DNA from: Delphinus delphis
Lineage: Eukaryota; Chordata; Mammalia; Artiodactyla; Delphinidae
Length of the DNA stretch: 64,000 nt
Assembly (NCBI RefSeq): GCF_949987515.2
Contig: NC_082694.2
Coordinates: 57,906,080 to 57,970,079, forward strand
Reading direction: 5' to 3'
Every line of letters begins with the position of its first letter. The stretch's first letter is position 1. Position numbers and translations under genes: made by a program. Positions 1-12,590 of the stretch are shown piece by piece. The notes under the pieces are model-generated. The model did no database searches, was not told the DNA's origin, and worked only from the letters and a program-made list of their open reading frames with translations.

Positions 1-925
1 GCCTCATCTCATGTAGAACTCTCTATATAGATGCAGACATGTACAGATGTTTACTTCCCCACAGTCTACCTGTCTCAGTGGCTAGAACCTCAACAGTTCC
101 CAGAGTTTTGGTCTCAATATTGTTTTTTAACAAAATCAACACCTAAAATAAAAGGCAGCAAAGAATGCAGTTTCAGACATTAGTAGCTCTGTAATCACTT
201 TGATTTGTGTTTCATTTTATAAACTACTTGACGGGCATGAGCAATCTTTTTACATTAGGGAAATCAAGGTTTTAGTTTTCTGTTTCTAAATTGTTCTTAC
301 AATTAAGGTGCAATTTAAACATTAGGTTATTTCTCTTGCATACTTCCTATATATTTCCTTTTTCAATTGGTATAAAATATGAGACTCAAGAAAGGAATTT
401 TCTGAGCAGCTGTTAGGTGGTAAATCAATCTGTATAATTCAGGTACTACCTCGTGAAACACTTCACCAGGTGCCTGCAACGGGTCAGCTTATCGTTCATG
501 AGAACATATGCATCTTCTTTTATTTACATCTATTACACTTTTACCTACGTACCCAGGGATTAGTAAATATCTGCCTTATAAACAAAGAAAATTGGAATAA
601 AACTTCTTGACACACATTACACCTTTGTATACCTTTGAGTTCCTACTTAAAGGATGTTGATTTGGGTTTATCATGCTGTGCAATAATATTATATGTAATA
701 AAGCCTCAAAAAAGCTATGACATGAGTGTTTCCATGTGATATGAAACTCACATGGTATTTAGAGAGAAGGTGTAAAGTAAATTAAGTTAAATACACTTCG
801 TATACCACCAGAATCACAAGCCATCTCACCCACAGGGTTATTCACCTTCTCCCAGTTGTAGGAGATTGCTTTCTCCGTGACGTTAATATGTTCTGACACA
901 TCCCTAAGCCACCTGTATAGGATGA
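1..925. other. Unique AT-rich non-coding sequence
   Basis: No repeat family, exon or RNA gene is recognisable here. Frames are closed by frequent stops on both strands. Confidence 0.6.
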
Positions 926-1190
926 ATAGTAGAGCGTGGTCCTGAAGAGCGTGAGTCTGGAGTCAGATGATTTGTTTCATGTCCTAGCTCAGATGTTTAT
1001 TTGGAAGGTAATGTTGGGCTGGTTGTTTAACGTCTCCCTGCCCCAGTTTTCTCACCTATTAAACAGGATAAATAGCTCCACATCAAAGATTTTTATGAGA
1101 AGTAAATGAGATAATATCTGTAAAAAGGTGAGAACCATGTCTGCCACGTGGTAAAAACTCAATCCATGTCGACCATTATTAAAATACTGA
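926..1190 (+). repeat. MIR SINE, near full length
   Basis: The sequence follows the MIR consensus in order: a head with GAGTCTGGAGTCAGA, a core with TTGTTTAACGTCTCCCTG and CAGTTTTCTCACCTATTAAA, then a 3' part with ATGAGATAATATCTGTAAA and an ATTATT end. MIR is an ancient tRNA-derived, L2-mobilised SINE, long inactive in placentals. Many substitutions fit that age. Confidence 0.85.
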
Positions 1191-2090
1191 CTTTAAAATA
1201 GCTTAGGTGTCTGTAAAAAAAATCATGTACCCAATATAAAATATTTTCAAAAGATAAGGAGAAAATTGTAAGTAACCTCGCAAACCAGAGATAATGACTT
1301 TTTACCTTTTAGTATATATAATCTTTGTTTTGCTCTCTCTTTTGCTTTGTAGGTATGTGTTTAAAATATTCCTTATATAAATAAAATTCTTTAAAATAAA
1401 ATCTTAATAGCTGAGTAATATTCTATTATATAAATACAATTTACTTAGTGAGGCCCATATTATTGGATTTTCTTTTGATTTTGTTTTTTTTCAACAAGTG
1501 TTTACATATAAACAATGAATGCCATAGTGAACATTTTGGGAAAAAAATCTTGGTGGACACTTAGTTCTTTAAGTTAAATCCTTAAATTAGAAGAAGTAGA
1601 CCAAAATATATAGTCATATTAAGGCTCTTAGTAACTTTTACCAAGTTATTTTAGGAGAATCTGTACCAATTTACATATCTAATATCTGTGCATAATTTTC
1701 TGATGAGATTATTTATTAGAAAATCTTATCTGTACTTAGATATAGAAGTGCTTCCCTTAAAAATTTTTTGCTAATATTTATTGTCTACTATGTGCAAAAT
1801 ACTGTGCCAGCCGTTCTCATACATTAAATTTGTCATCTTTGAAGTGTTCCTGGATTCCAAAATACCCTTATTCTTCAAAGTCCTTCTTGTATTCCTCTTT
1901 TGAAATTATCTTCAGAGCCATAGATAACATCTATTTTAAAAAGTTTCATACAGCATTATCTTTCTGATCATTCACATTATTTAAAAGTCTTAGTGCCAAA
2001 TAACTTTAGTCTGGTTCCAAAATCAAATACAAGCTAAATAATTATTTTTCAAAATAATTTATTAAGCATGCAGCTGTATTGCAATATTAC
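1191..2090. other. AT-rich non-coding sequence with a small MIR/L2 scrap
   Basis: Mostly unrecognised. Around 1770-1840 the phrase TATTTATTGTCTACTATGTG followed by ACTGTGCCAG resembles the 3' end of MIR or L2 in antisense. Nothing else is identifiable. Confidence 0.5.
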
Positions 2091-2300
2091 AGAATGGCCA
2101 CCGTTCTTGGGGTCAAAAACCTCAGTTTGAATCTCATTTGCTGCCTTTGTGGGCATAGCTAATTTAGTTATATGTTCTTAAGACTCAGTTTCTTTTTCTA
2201 AAAGAAAATATTTCTTAAAGTGCTGCGATCAGTATCATGAGATATGTAAAAATGCTTTGTTAATAAAATGGTATTGATAATATTGTTATTGTCAAATATT
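2091..2300 (+). repeat. MIR SINE, diverged
   Basis: The core (CAGTTTGAATCTCATTTGCT, then ACTCAGTTTCTTTTTCTAAA) and the 3' half (ATGAGATATGTAAAAATGCT and a terminal GTTATT) are in MIR order. The copy is old and AT-shifted. Confidence 0.7.
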
Positions 2301-4639
2301 AAAGATAATTTACAGGGGATTTCAAAGAGTGAGAGGACGTGTAAAAATGGCATGTTAGAATTATGATGATGACTATATTTATATGGTAGGAAAATCTCAC
2401 AATTCTATTTTTTCACCACTATTTCTGCAAATAGATATCTGCTAATTTTAATCTTTCCTGTAGTGCTCATAAATCTTCAACTACTGATAGACTACATAAG
2501 CCTCTTTTATTAGTCACCATGTAGATAGCTTTTAAAGCAAACCAATTAAAATTACCTTCAGTGTTATCCCTAGTATGCGATGTTGGTTTCATCCTTATTC
2601 GGCCAGTAACAAGTCAAATTGACAGGTTTTGCTGGAATTCCTGAAACATGGGATAATTTAGTGTTCTGATGTTCTGATTTCTCATTACATCATTTCAGTG
2701 CCCTTAGAGGGGTACTATAATAATCTAACAAACCGTATCTAAGATTTATTGCCTGAAGCTTTAGTGAAAAGAGGCATGCATGGGAAAGCCCCATAATGTA
2801 TTGAAAAGTTAAACCAGAAAGTTTGTATTTTATAGGTTTCCTCTAGCATTTGCTTCTGGAGGTTGCCCCCCCTCTTCTTTTTCTTTTCTTTCTTTGTCCT
2901 CCTTTTTATTCCTCTCACTCTTAGTCTGTGGTTGCTTCTGTTCACGGGGCTATTTTTACATTGCTCACAGCACCCCATTTTTGGTGGTGAAGGGATGGGA
3001 ATAGGGACTAACAGCTCATGAATAAATTAGCGGCTTCATTGGTTGGTGGATAGGCAAAGTAGGAACAAGGGGTCCATATGCATATGACTACATTCTCACT
3101 ACCACTCCTGCCCTTTAGAATGATACTGCCAACCTTTGGACAGTATGGCATCGGGATGCATAATTTCCCCCGTGTTCTGTGCAAGATGATTCCATTGTAA
3201 TTACTTCCAAAACCCTGAGTATTTTATTTCTCCTCTTTCCACTCTCCAGCCTCATTATTTGCCACGCCTCAAACTCTTTTCTATCCAGCAAGCTAGATGA
3301 TGGTTGGAGTTTGTACTGTAAGAATTAGCGTATTCTAAATTGATGACCACATACCCACTCTTGAGAAACTGAAGTTCTGATGTGGTATTGTGTATGTGTG
3401 TGTTTCTGAAGGTTTGTGTATTTAAAACCCTTTGCAGGGGTTCAAATTCATTTCTGGCCAGCAGCTTGCTTTGTACAATTTTGAAGCAGGAGTTCTTGAC
3501 AAAGAGCCCAAGGCTGCATTATCTTTTGGCTACGAAGCAGGTCAAAAACCCTGATTCCTCTGTTGTCTCCAAGTGTATTTCTGAAGGCTGAATCTGCAGA
3601 ATTATTTTCCCAAAAGAAAAAAAAACCAGAATATACCCCTATTAACAAAATATGATTGAGTGCTTATAGGTGGTATTTCATTCAACTAATAGGCCATTTC
3701 AAATGAGGACCAGAAGCTGAACCAGTGTGACTATTTCAGGAAGATTTGTTCTCTCTGAGGAAAGTACCTTTTGCATTCTTGGCTCCTGGTCTCAAAAATA
3801 GGAAGGATTTTGCAGGCCTTTCTTGAATTGGTATTTTGCAATCATATCAAAAGTTATGTTTAAGTATAATCACTTACTCTGATGTAGAGCATGTTATATA
3901 ATGATAACATATTTCATTCCTGTGAGTTGCAGTTAAGTGACCAAGGAAAACTTGTTTTTTTCTAAGGCTTCCTAAGGCTATAAATTATTTTCCTATATTA
4001 ATGTCTTTTAACTGAATACCTTGGTTCAGATTTTCTCCCATGCTGTATCTTTCAGCGTAGCAGAATTGGTCAAGCCCAAGGGACAAATAATTTATATTGC
4101 TGAACCCTGATCAAACTCATGAAGTTTAGAGCCTCTCCAAAATATGGGACTTCAGTGCTGTCTCACCACTTGTGAGCACGAAGCCATGCTTAGTGTGCAG
4201 CGGTTTGTTAATTAGCAGCTCTGTCCCTGCGCTTTCTGTTCCCAGTTGGGCCACCTACTTGTCGCTACCTTGTTTCCCAATGCTAAGTGCTGTCTCTTTT
4301 AGCCCAGATTCAGGCAGTTGAATTATGTTTTATTGTGTCCTTTGCATGAAGGGAAAGTCCAAAGTGCCCAAACTCCACGTGCTTTCAGGAGGGACATACA
4401 GAAAATAAAACAAGAGACAATCTCTCCACTTTGTATTTCCAAATGGGCCTCTGTTTGTGTGACTCAGCAGAGATGTGCCACAGCAATGAAGATAGCCGCT
4501 GCCTAAAAGAAAATACGGATGAAGTAAGGCCGGGAGGGGCATCTGAATGCTGGCCTATCTTACAGAGAACAACGTAAAATGAAGACTTGAGGGAATGAGT
4601 GTAGATTGGACGTGATCTGGTTCAACCCCAAACTTTCAG
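2301..4639. other. Unique non-coding sequence
   Basis: No repeat family or gene is recognised. A pyrimidine tract lies at about 2866-2912. The 69-codon frame at 3382-3591 has no recognisable domain and is probably chance. Confidence 0.55.
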
Positions 4640-4800
4640 TCAACACGTACTAAAGGATGTTTGATGCCTCCAGCTATGTCAGGAGTTGTTGGATGATGGG
4701 GAGGAAAGAGATAAAGAAGGAAGTTGAGAGGGATAAAGAAGACATGTCCCCTTCCATGGCCAAACTCACAGACTAGTATGATAGAAGGTGATTAAACTCT
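4640..4800 (-). repeat. Probable L2 fragment, antisense
   Basis: CCCCTTCCATGGCCAAACTC followed by ACAGACTAGT resembles the antisense L2 3' phrase (CCCTCATGGAGCTTACAGTCT). It is strongly diverged, so the family call is tentative. Confidence 0.35.
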
Positions 4801-6454
4801 TATGGAGAGAATATGTCTCTGACTTTGTTACTTATGGAATATAGTCCTTGGTGCCCAATACAGTTATTTGCCTGTACTTGTGAGTAAATAAATGCAAATG
4901 GGTTAGTAATTATAAGCACCAGTGAAGACCCACAGCTCAGAAAAGTCACCTCAGAAGAGACAGAACACCAGGCCGGCTCTCTGTGAAGAGAGTTGAGCAG
5001 AAAAGCAAAGAGCGACTCTTCGTGACCATTCTCTTTGTCTAAGGGGACCTTCCAAGAAGGTTAGAAAAGTCAGTTATTCCAAAGATACTTACCAAATGCA
5101 GTGTTAATTGTCACAAAGTTGGGAAGATAGGAGAAATAAGAGAGAAAAGGTCTTTGTTGACAGAGGCTGACGGTCTATGCAGGTAGAGCAATGGAACCCT
5201 ATATGCTGAGAGCTGTGGGAGCTCCATTTCCAGACAGATGATGTTTTCCCAGGCAGGGGACCCATGAAGGTGGGAAGAGGAGCTTCACTGAGGTGAAGGA
5301 TTCATAACTCGGGAAATGGAAATGGAGAAATGGACACAGGCCAAAGGCAGGGACAGAGCAAACTACCAAGAAAGAAGAAACCGTGACATTTAGAAGCGAA
5401 AGGAACCCTAGATAGCATCTAGTTAAACGTCTCCTTTCATAGATAAGGAACCAGTCCAGGAGCAATCTAGGAAGTGACTTACTAAGCTCGTGCAGTTCGG
5501 AAGGGGCACCACTGGGCCCAGAACTCGCTTAGCCTCATCCTCAGTCCGCTGTTGGCACTGCAATCATGAAGGAAGAAAACTGGGGGGAGAAATGGGAGGA
5601 CACAGCCCAGAGACGGATTGTGTTGTTCCTGTTCATGTCTATACAGTCAGCATGTGGCATAGATACGGGGAGTACGTAGCGTACGGTAACTTACCTAAGT
5701 TTAAGCCCCAAGCGGTGAATGTGGGACATTAAGTCCTTCTGTGGGTGCCTCTGGGCGTCAGAGAAGTGACCCACGACATGCTTTGGCTTGGAACCAACGG
5801 GATCAGCTGCAGTGGTTAGATTGTAGGCTTGATGGAAACGTATAACCACACCGGCCCTGTCTTCGTGGCCAGGCCCTCAGCACCGCACACGCAGCCGTGC
5901 TGGGCAGGAAAGGCCCTTGGCTTTCCCTTGGTTCCGCCACGCTGATTTCACCTCTGGCTTTCCTACCATTCCCTCCACACTCAGCCCTCATCACAGCTCA
6001 GGTGTTGACATCCTTTCCCACCCCACCTGTCTGGTAGTGAAAAGCTGCAGACATCGATAGCCCTACAACCCAATTAAAATTTCTAAAGTTCCCGGTTTGG
6101 CATTTATGTATTGAACGTTGTATTGAAAATTGCTGGGGAACATTCTGACATCTTGCCAAAATCACTGTGCATTCACAAAGAATCAGAAAGTCCAGGAATG
6201 CACAAAACTCCAAGAGCAGATATATCTTCTGTTTTATTCATCTTGCATATCAAAGGGAGCATGCTCTAAATGTTTTTTGAGACCATATTTAGCACACTCT
6301 TTGGCTTATTTGTATACATTTTTTGAAGACATGAGCTTCTGTGTGTATGTGTATTTGTGTTCGTGCATATTTTGTAGAGATGACTGATAACAAATGAATC
6401 TAATATTAGTTGCTTTTTCCCATGAGAGGAAAACACTGAGAAGCTCTGCACTAT
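4801..6454. other. Non-coding sequence with one old repeat scrap
   Basis: About 5395-5545 (CCTAGATAGCATCTAGTTAA, ATAGATAAGGAACC, then AAGTGACTTAC) resembles the common mammalian repeat phrase with GATCATCTAGTCCAACCC and a GATGAGGAAACTGAGG core, of MIR or hAT type. The exact family is uncertain. The rest is unrecognised. Confidence 0.4.
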
Positions 6455-6469
6455 AGAAAGAGGATGATA

Positions 6470-6674
6470 GGGCTTCCCTGGTGGCGCAGTGGTTGAGAGT
6501 CCGCCTCCGATGCAGGGGACACGGGTTCGTGCCCCGGTCCGGGAAGGATCCCACGTGCCGCGGAGCGGCTGGGCCCGTGAGCCATGGCCGCTGAGCCTGT
6601 GCGTCCGGAGCCTGTGCTCCGCAACGGGAGAGGCCACAACAGTGAGGGGCCCGCGTACCGCAAAAAAAAAAGAA
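6470..6674 (+). repeat. CHR SINE, short form, young, full length
   Basis: A tRNA-derived, L1-mobilised SINE of the cetartiodactyl CHR family. Its head is GGGCTTCCCTGGTGGCGCAG. The pol III A-box-like sequence is TGGCGCAGTGG and the B-box-like sequence GGTTCGTGCCC. It ends in TACCGC plus about ten A. A perfect 15-bp target-site duplication (AGAAAGAGGATGATA) lies at 6455-6469 and 6675-6689 and fixes both ends. The intact duplication and low divergence from sister copies imply a fairly recent insertion. Confidence 0.95.
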
Positions 6675-6689
6675 AGAAAGAGGATGATA

Positions 6690-7799
6690 ACTATGTAGCA
6701 TACAGCGATGTATTGCATGGGATGATTTTGTCAAGATTCTGATAGTCATTGAGGACTCAGCTAACAGATGTTTCAAACTCATGCTAATCATTTTCAAGGA
6801 ACAAGGCGAATTTGTGGCACTTTAAATTAGATTTCAGGTCAAAACTTATTAATGCAGTCAAAATAATTCACAGTTAGTGTATTACATGGATTGACCAGAG
6901 TAGAAAAAAATGGACAAGGAAAAAATAAAACACCTGTTAGCACAAGTATAAACACTGTATTTTGTTAAAATTGTCAAAGATTAAGGGTTGAAGAATTATT
7001 TCATCCTTCCCACTCTAACATTTCTGAAAATGAAACATGACCAAACTAACCAGAAACCATCATGCGAGCACTGTAGTGCAAATGTAAAACAGTGAAATCC
7101 TTTCTCTTTGTTGGAAGTTGGAAGATGAATTGGGGCATGTCTCCCAAGAATTCTTGTTTGTAGGATATGCTGGAAAAGGGGTCAAGTGTCCCCATCCATT
7201 TTATTTTAAAGACAACCTCTTGAAAACTATCATTTACAAGATATGGAAACATCTATGTACTTTTCTTAAGCAGTCTATATTTAAGACATTCCTTGGCTTT
7301 GATCCACAAATGTTTCCCATATTTATTTTTTTCTTGCAGTAATTGCTTCAGCAAATGTAGGTATACAGCCCATCCTAACGCTAAGCCACTAATTCTGCCC
7401 TGACATCTGCACTCAGCAACAAAAATGGGATGCATTTATGCTCTGAAATGTGGCTCTTCTGTCCAATAATTGGTATTTGCTTATCTAAGAAACAAGGGTA
7501 TTTCTTACGGAAATTGGGAAGCACGCTTTCCTAGCATTTTCCCCCTTCTGCCGATCAGGACTCCCTCCTTTACATCATTGACTCCAATTCTCCATTGAAA
7601 TGAGTTACATTCTGTGGGTCTGGGGAGGGGGGGAGTAGCATGGGCTCGCTCAGTGGTTCAGTAAATTACAGAATTTTCAAGGGATTTTAAATCCACTTCT
7701 GGATACAAGTATTTGACAGACATAAATAATTGCTGTTACCCATAAGCTTTCATAGGCTTTGAAAAAAAGAAAAAAATCAGTCTTTGTCAATTGCTCGGA
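6690..7799. other. Unique non-coding sequence
   Basis: No repeat family or gene recognised. An open frame of 74 codons at 7118-7342 has no recognisable domain. Confidence 0.55.
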
Positions 7800-8060
7800 T
7801 GTAGCTTGTCTAGAAAACAAAAAGCCACCATGGCACCTTACCTTTCAGCGTCCATTTGAACAGCAGTGAGGTCACTTTCGGACAATCTGTTTAGCTGTTC
7901 GACAACTAACTTTCTGGTTAATTATGCATTTCAAACTAGGAAGCAGTGTACCCATGCCAGCCTGAACTGCTGAAATACTTTAGTTCTGCTTTCTGATCAT
8001 GAAAATGCAAACATCACCCTAAGTCAGCCCGATGGTCCTTAGAGTCCATATTCTATCTTT
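7800..8060. other. Candidate conserved non-coding element
   Basis: This unique, balanced-composition stretch carries a homeodomain-type core with an overlapping ATGCAT (TTAATTATGCATTTC) and no repeat signature. The call rests on sequence texture only; conservation cannot be tested here. Confidence 0.2.
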
Positions 8061-9179
8061 TAGTGAATCTGGGGCATTGATGACCAGTGAAGGAATGATG
8101 ATTCATTAATTTAGTTACGTCTTTCTTGGATTTCTTTCCTCAACATGCACAAACTCCTGGGATGTTGAATTTTACAAATTTGATAGCTGTTGCATAAAAT
8201 TACATATTTTAATATGGTCTTTTCATATCACTGTATCTGTTGCAAAAAAAAAAATGTATTCCCGAAGAATCAGCAAAAGCACTACATTACAGATGGAGTG
8301 TAGAAGTGATCTTGGTGTTTGCAAAGGACTAAAAAATGGTGCAAGTGTGGTGATCATAGGTGTACACACATAAGGACAAAAAAGAGAGAAAAAGGATTTT
8401 TGTCAGATATGTATAGAGAGAAGCATTTCTTCCACTAATGATTGACAGCTGAGGGAGCTGTAGAGAACTATGTGAAAATTCATGGCTTTCCTTTATCTTG
8501 TTTGTCTCAGGTTAATATGCTCTATTAGATACCAGTGTATCTGTGAATCCCTGATCATCTTAAATCTATGAAAAGTAACATTTTTAAAATAATCAAATGA
8601 AATAGTGCCACTTAATAATCAAAAGCAACAAACGCTTTCTACTTATTTTCTTCAGGGCACATATGGCCCTGTCAGGAGTTTGTTTATTTTTTTAGGGGTT
8701 TATTTTTACTTCATCGATGTATTTTTGTGCTCTTGCCTTCAAAGACAATGCTATTATTATTCATTATTAGTTACACATTTGTCTTGGATGCCAGAGTGCT
8801 TTCTAGGAATAGGATCTGTGCTTTTTGAGACTTGCACAATGTTCTCTTACTAGTTTGAAGCTCATGTTGAACTGCGAGCTAACTGTATGAACAGAGGAAT
8901 AACAGAGAGGAAGGTTTTCCACCTGAGAAGATTGCCTAGAAAACCTAGGAGTCAGATGGTCAATGTCTTGACTCTTTCAGACCATTTAGAGGGTTCTACT
9001 GAATTTCCTCCTGTAGGGAAAGTGAGGACAAAACCCCAGGCACTCCCTTGGTGAACAATAATGTCTTTGTAAGTATGGAAAACTGCAGCTAATGGACACA
9101 GGTGTTGGCTTCTGTGGCTTGAGGGGAATGAGGCAGTGGTGGCTGCTGGGGCTCTTTGGAAGGGGAGCCATTGAGAAAG
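8061..9179. other. Unique non-coding sequence
   Basis: Nothing recognised apart from an A-tract at about 8243-8253. Short open frames at 8605-8853 (plus) and 8986-9171 (minus) look like chance. Confidence 0.55.
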
Positions 9180-9420
9180 CTCCCTCGGCTGTTTACGCTG
9201 CTAACCTGCTAATCCTGGAGCAAATGCATTTCCTCCTCGAGTAATTAAGAGTCAGTCTTCTTAATGCTTGAGTTTAATAGGAGAATATTTTGCTTTGCAA
9301 AATGTTTACTTTTGAATAAAGGGAATTAGCATGCTGTACTGAATAAAGCCAGTTGCTCGGTATTTTTCACGCCTGCCTCATTTTTAATATTTCCTATTCA
9401 GTGAAGGTTAACTTGAAACA
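9180..9420. other. Candidate conserved non-coding element
   Basis: A repeat-free stretch carrying several textbook transcription-factor cores: TAATCC (Otx/Pitx type, near 9210), GTAATTAA (homeodomain, 9241), a TTTTGCTTTGCAAAA hairpin-like element, and TGTTTAC (forkhead, 9303-9309). Such clustering is typical of developmental enhancers but is not proof. Confidence 0.3.
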
Positions 9421-9650
9421 CTAATTTAAATCTAACTTTAAGTTCAACAATGATTTCATATGGTGCTATTGATGTGTCTTGTGGATAGAACCTGTACCTT
9501 ATACATTGGAGGGCCACTTATGAAAGGCACAAATGCCCGATTAGAGGAGAAATTCATGGCTTTAATTCTGTGAACTGTGACTCAGGTCTGGAGCAACAGG
9601 TCACAAATAAAAATCAAATGGTGCAGTTGTGTCAGCAGCTAATAGCAAAG

Positions 9651-9684
9651 GCTTTAATCTGAGAGAGGCTTTAATCTGAGAGAG
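9651..9684. repeat. Exact 17-bp tandem duplication
   Basis: The unit GCTTTAATCTGAGAGAG occurs twice with no mismatch (9651-9667 and 9668-9684). Identity suggests a recent slippage or duplication event. Confidence 0.95.
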
Positions 9685-10324
9685 GCAATATACTTGAGCA
9701 CAGAGTTAAAGGCACAGGTAATGATGGTAGCGTCAAGTTGACTAGCTGAACAGTGACTCCAGAACAGTACTTGCAAGCTTTCTCCCCACTTTCCTGTGGT
9801 GGAAAAGACGGGATGGAAGTTCTGCTGGGTGATGTGGTGAAGACAGTTTATCTTGAGCACTGGATAGATGGCAGCCATAACTAAGGGAAAAATGAATACT
9901 AATCTGGGTTGTGATGAAAGTCAAAGTGAAATTTGAGGTTCTGTTTAGCACCTATGTTTTAATCAATAAAAGTCTATAGGTTAAGTTAGTTTTGTTAGTT
10001 TAAATTCAGAGTTAGTTAAACCTGACTGCATACCATTTTTCAATAAGCACTGACTAGTTTTTAAAGATGACTCATAAACTCAACAAAGAAAAATTGAAAA
10101 TCTTCACTCATTTTAATGAATTAAACAGCCCCACAATTACACACACAAAATGTTATATTGATATATAGAAATAGATAAAGGTTAGTTTTCCATAAAAGTG
10201 GGATATAGAATTCAGTTAGTAAAAATGTAACACTAATTGTAAGTAGAATCTACTTTGGCTTTAGGGAATATTTTTTCATTTAACATACAAGGATATAGGT
10301 ATTAAGAACTCAATTATTTTTTAC
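9685..10324. other. Unique non-coding sequence
   Basis: AT-rich and repeat-free as far as can be seen. Minus-strand open frames near 9654-9951 overlap each other and look spurious. Confidence 0.5.
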
Positions 10325-10861
10325 CAGCCCATTTATTCAAAACTAAATTTTTATACTGTGCAAGAAGTTTTAGTAGACATTAAAATGAATACAACGTTAA
10401 ATTTAGTATGGGAGAAGAAATGTATATAAATATCTGTAAGACAAAGAATCATGATGAAGATACCATAGAAGAAAAGCAGGTAATATGGAGACTTAGACCT
10501 TGAAAGACATGGGTAACATTCTAACAATCTAGGTTGGGCAGAGCTATTCAGGAGCCAGAAATAGCACGAGCAGACATAGAGACAGGAAAACTAAAGAATA
10601 ACACCACTGTACTTTATCTAAGGTATAGGATCCTGAAAATAAGTGGTATTTAGAAGATAACACTTGAAAAGGTTAGTTGGGTTAAACTTTTCAAAGGCCT
10701 TGAATGCCAAGTTAAGTAGACATTTTAATATTCAGAGGGCAAGTGGCTGAGCTCTTTGAGTAGTTTAAAATTGTATTCATGTTCTATGAAAGTTAGTCTG
10801 ATGGAACTTGAGCATAGGTTTGTTAGTTGAGTTGAGTGAAAACTAGATAAGAGCCTGAACA
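10325..10861 (-). repeat. L2 LINE 3' region, antisense (left part)
   Basis: Reading rightwards, the sequence follows the antisense L2 3' region: an ATTTATTCAAAACTAAA end, GGGCAGAGCTATTCAGGAGC, AAGGCCTTGAATGCCAAG, then AAAGTTAGTCTGATGGAACT. It is old and diverged. It appears to resume after the L1 inserted at 10862-11112. Confidence 0.6.
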
Positions 10862-11112
10862 TGGGAGTTTGAGATTAGCAGAGGCAAACTATGATATACA
10901 GGATGGATAAACGACAAGGTCATACTGTATAGCACAGGAACTAAATTCAATATTCTGTGACCAATCATAATGGAAAAGAATATGAAAAAGAATACATATA
11001 ATATGTGTATATATTATATATAGGTATGTATAACTGAGTCACTTGCTGTACAGAAGAAATTAACACAACAGTGGAAATCAACTGTACTTGAGTAAAATTA
11101 AAAAAAAAAACA
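10862..11112 (+). repeat. L1 LINE 3' UTR, 5'-truncated
   Basis: The sequence matches the cetartiodactyl L1 3' UTR in order: GGGAGTTTGAGATTAGCAGA, ACAAGGTCATACTGTATAGC, AATGGAAAAGAATATG, CTTGCTGTACAGAAG and AAATTAACACAACAGTGG, ending in AATTAAAAAAAAAA. Only the last 250 bp remain, so there is no coding capacity. A target-site duplication was not obvious. Confidence 0.9.
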
Positions 11113-11450
11113 AAATGGACTTGGACATCAAAGGAAGGCAGAGTGGAAAGAAGGAATATGCCTGAGAGACTTTGTGAGCTAAGAATCTATAGATTGGCAA
11201 CTGGAAGTCAGTAAGAAAGATAGATAAAGAATGGCCAGAAAGGAGACTGAAGTCTGAAAGGGGGATTTTAGGATTAAGACCTTGGGTTCCAAGCAGTTCC
11301 TGAAGGATGTTTGTGCATGCAATAGAATAGACTAAGGGAGGACCACTGGAATGGAGGGCAAGCCAATTCAAAGCCAGGCGACCGGAAGGTGATTGATTCC
11401 ACAATTGGACATACACATTTAAAACCAGAAAAATACCAAAATTAGACATC
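11113..11450 (-). repeat. L2 LINE, antisense (right part), diverged
   Basis: The stretch beginning GGACTTGGACATCAAAGGAA resembles the antisense L2 segment that normally follows the one at 10325-10861. I read it as the far half of the L2 split by the L1. The 123-codon minus-strand frame across 11078-11449 is probably incidental. Confidence 0.4.
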
Positions 11451-11954
11451 TTATTTTGTGATTACATTCAAATTTGTAAGAATCCTAACCTGAAATTCTG
11501 CATTAAGTACAACTACATGCATTGAATACAATTAAGAAACAGGATTTTTATTGCTAAATTTCATTAAGAAATACAGACTCGGGATAAATATAATTATTAG
11601 TCATCAGCTATATGTAGTTTAAAATAGGATAGTTTTAAGCTATCGTTTTGGTTTTTGGAGTGATGAGGAATCTGCTGTTACAAAAGTGTGGTTCTTCGGT
11701 GGGTGGAATGTGGACTCTCCTTCCCGGCTGGAGGGCTATACATGGAATTGAGCCTTTAGGACCAAGCCATGGGCACATAGGGAAAGAAAGCAAATTAGCA
11801 GGTGGGTATGTGTGTAGAACTCTAATAACACCAACTTTTATTAAAGGCAACCTTCCAAAGATACCATTCATCATCTTTGAAGTTTGTAAAGTAAATGAGG
11901 GGAAAAATGCCTTTTGGGTAGAGTGCAGAAAGATGAAAGTTTTGCAGTTCTAGA
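11451..11954. other. Unique non-coding sequence
   Basis: Open frames of 101 codons (plus, 11648-11953) and 79 codons (minus) overlap here without a recognisable domain. No repeat family was named. Confidence 0.5.
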
Positions 11955-12150
11955 TACAGGGAAGGATGGCTTCCTTGTGTGCTGATTTAGTGACCTTGGT
12001 CAAGTCATCTGACTTTGTTGGGCTTTAGTTTCTCATCTGTCCAAAAAAATGGATCTACCTTGCCTGTTATTGTGAGGATTAAAGATACCCTGTATCAAGA
12101 TCAAAGCACATGAAAGGCACTCAAAGATAGCCCCTATTAGGGTTTTCTAA
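11955..12150 (+). repeat. MIR SINE
   Basis: MIR core and 3' half in order: GTGACCTTGGTCAAGTCATC, TTTAGTTTCTCATCTGTCCA, ATTGTGAGGATTAAAGATAC, then TGAAAGGCACTCAAAGA. Confidence 0.85.
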
Positions 12151-12590
12151 CGTGTCACTAGGAGATGGAGACCGAAACAGCTTGAGATTTGGGTCTCTGT
12201 CCTTCTTGTCTAGCAGCCTGTGGGTGATGCCATATTGCCTGCAGTCACTGCAAAGTGGCAAAATCTGCCTGAACCCGGAAGCCCAACGAGGGCCTGATTC
12301 AACAGCAAACTCAGAGTGCTCTGGGGCAGTATGAAGTTAAATGAGGACCCAAAACCCAACAGAATAGTTCTTTATTGAAACCGATATTCCAACACATACC
12401 AAAATCAATACTGTATTTGGATTCACCGAAGAAACTCAGAGTTGGTACTGTATCCCCATATATTTTCTGTTGCTGCAGAGTTTTCATTTATCTGTGGCGT
12501 TCCTAAAGAGGGCTGACAATACACGGAAGTCAAATTTGGGGAGATAGCAAATCAAGATGATTTGGAAGTTAGGACAGGTCAAGATGTAGC
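12151..12590. other. Unique non-coding sequence
   Basis: No repeat is recognised. The 12360-12545 part is repeat-free with balanced composition and could be conserved, which cannot be tested here. Confidence 0.45.

Noticed and set aside
6470..6560. A possible tRNA gene (A- and B-box-like sequences)
   Set aside because: This is the tRNA-derived head of a CHR SINE, repeated at ten other places; it cannot fold as a functional tRNA cloverleaf by inspection.
6266..6797. Overlapping 150- and 163-codon minus-strand frames
   Set aside because: Two frames of the same strand across the SINE at 6470-6674; a real coding region would not be open in two frames for this reason.
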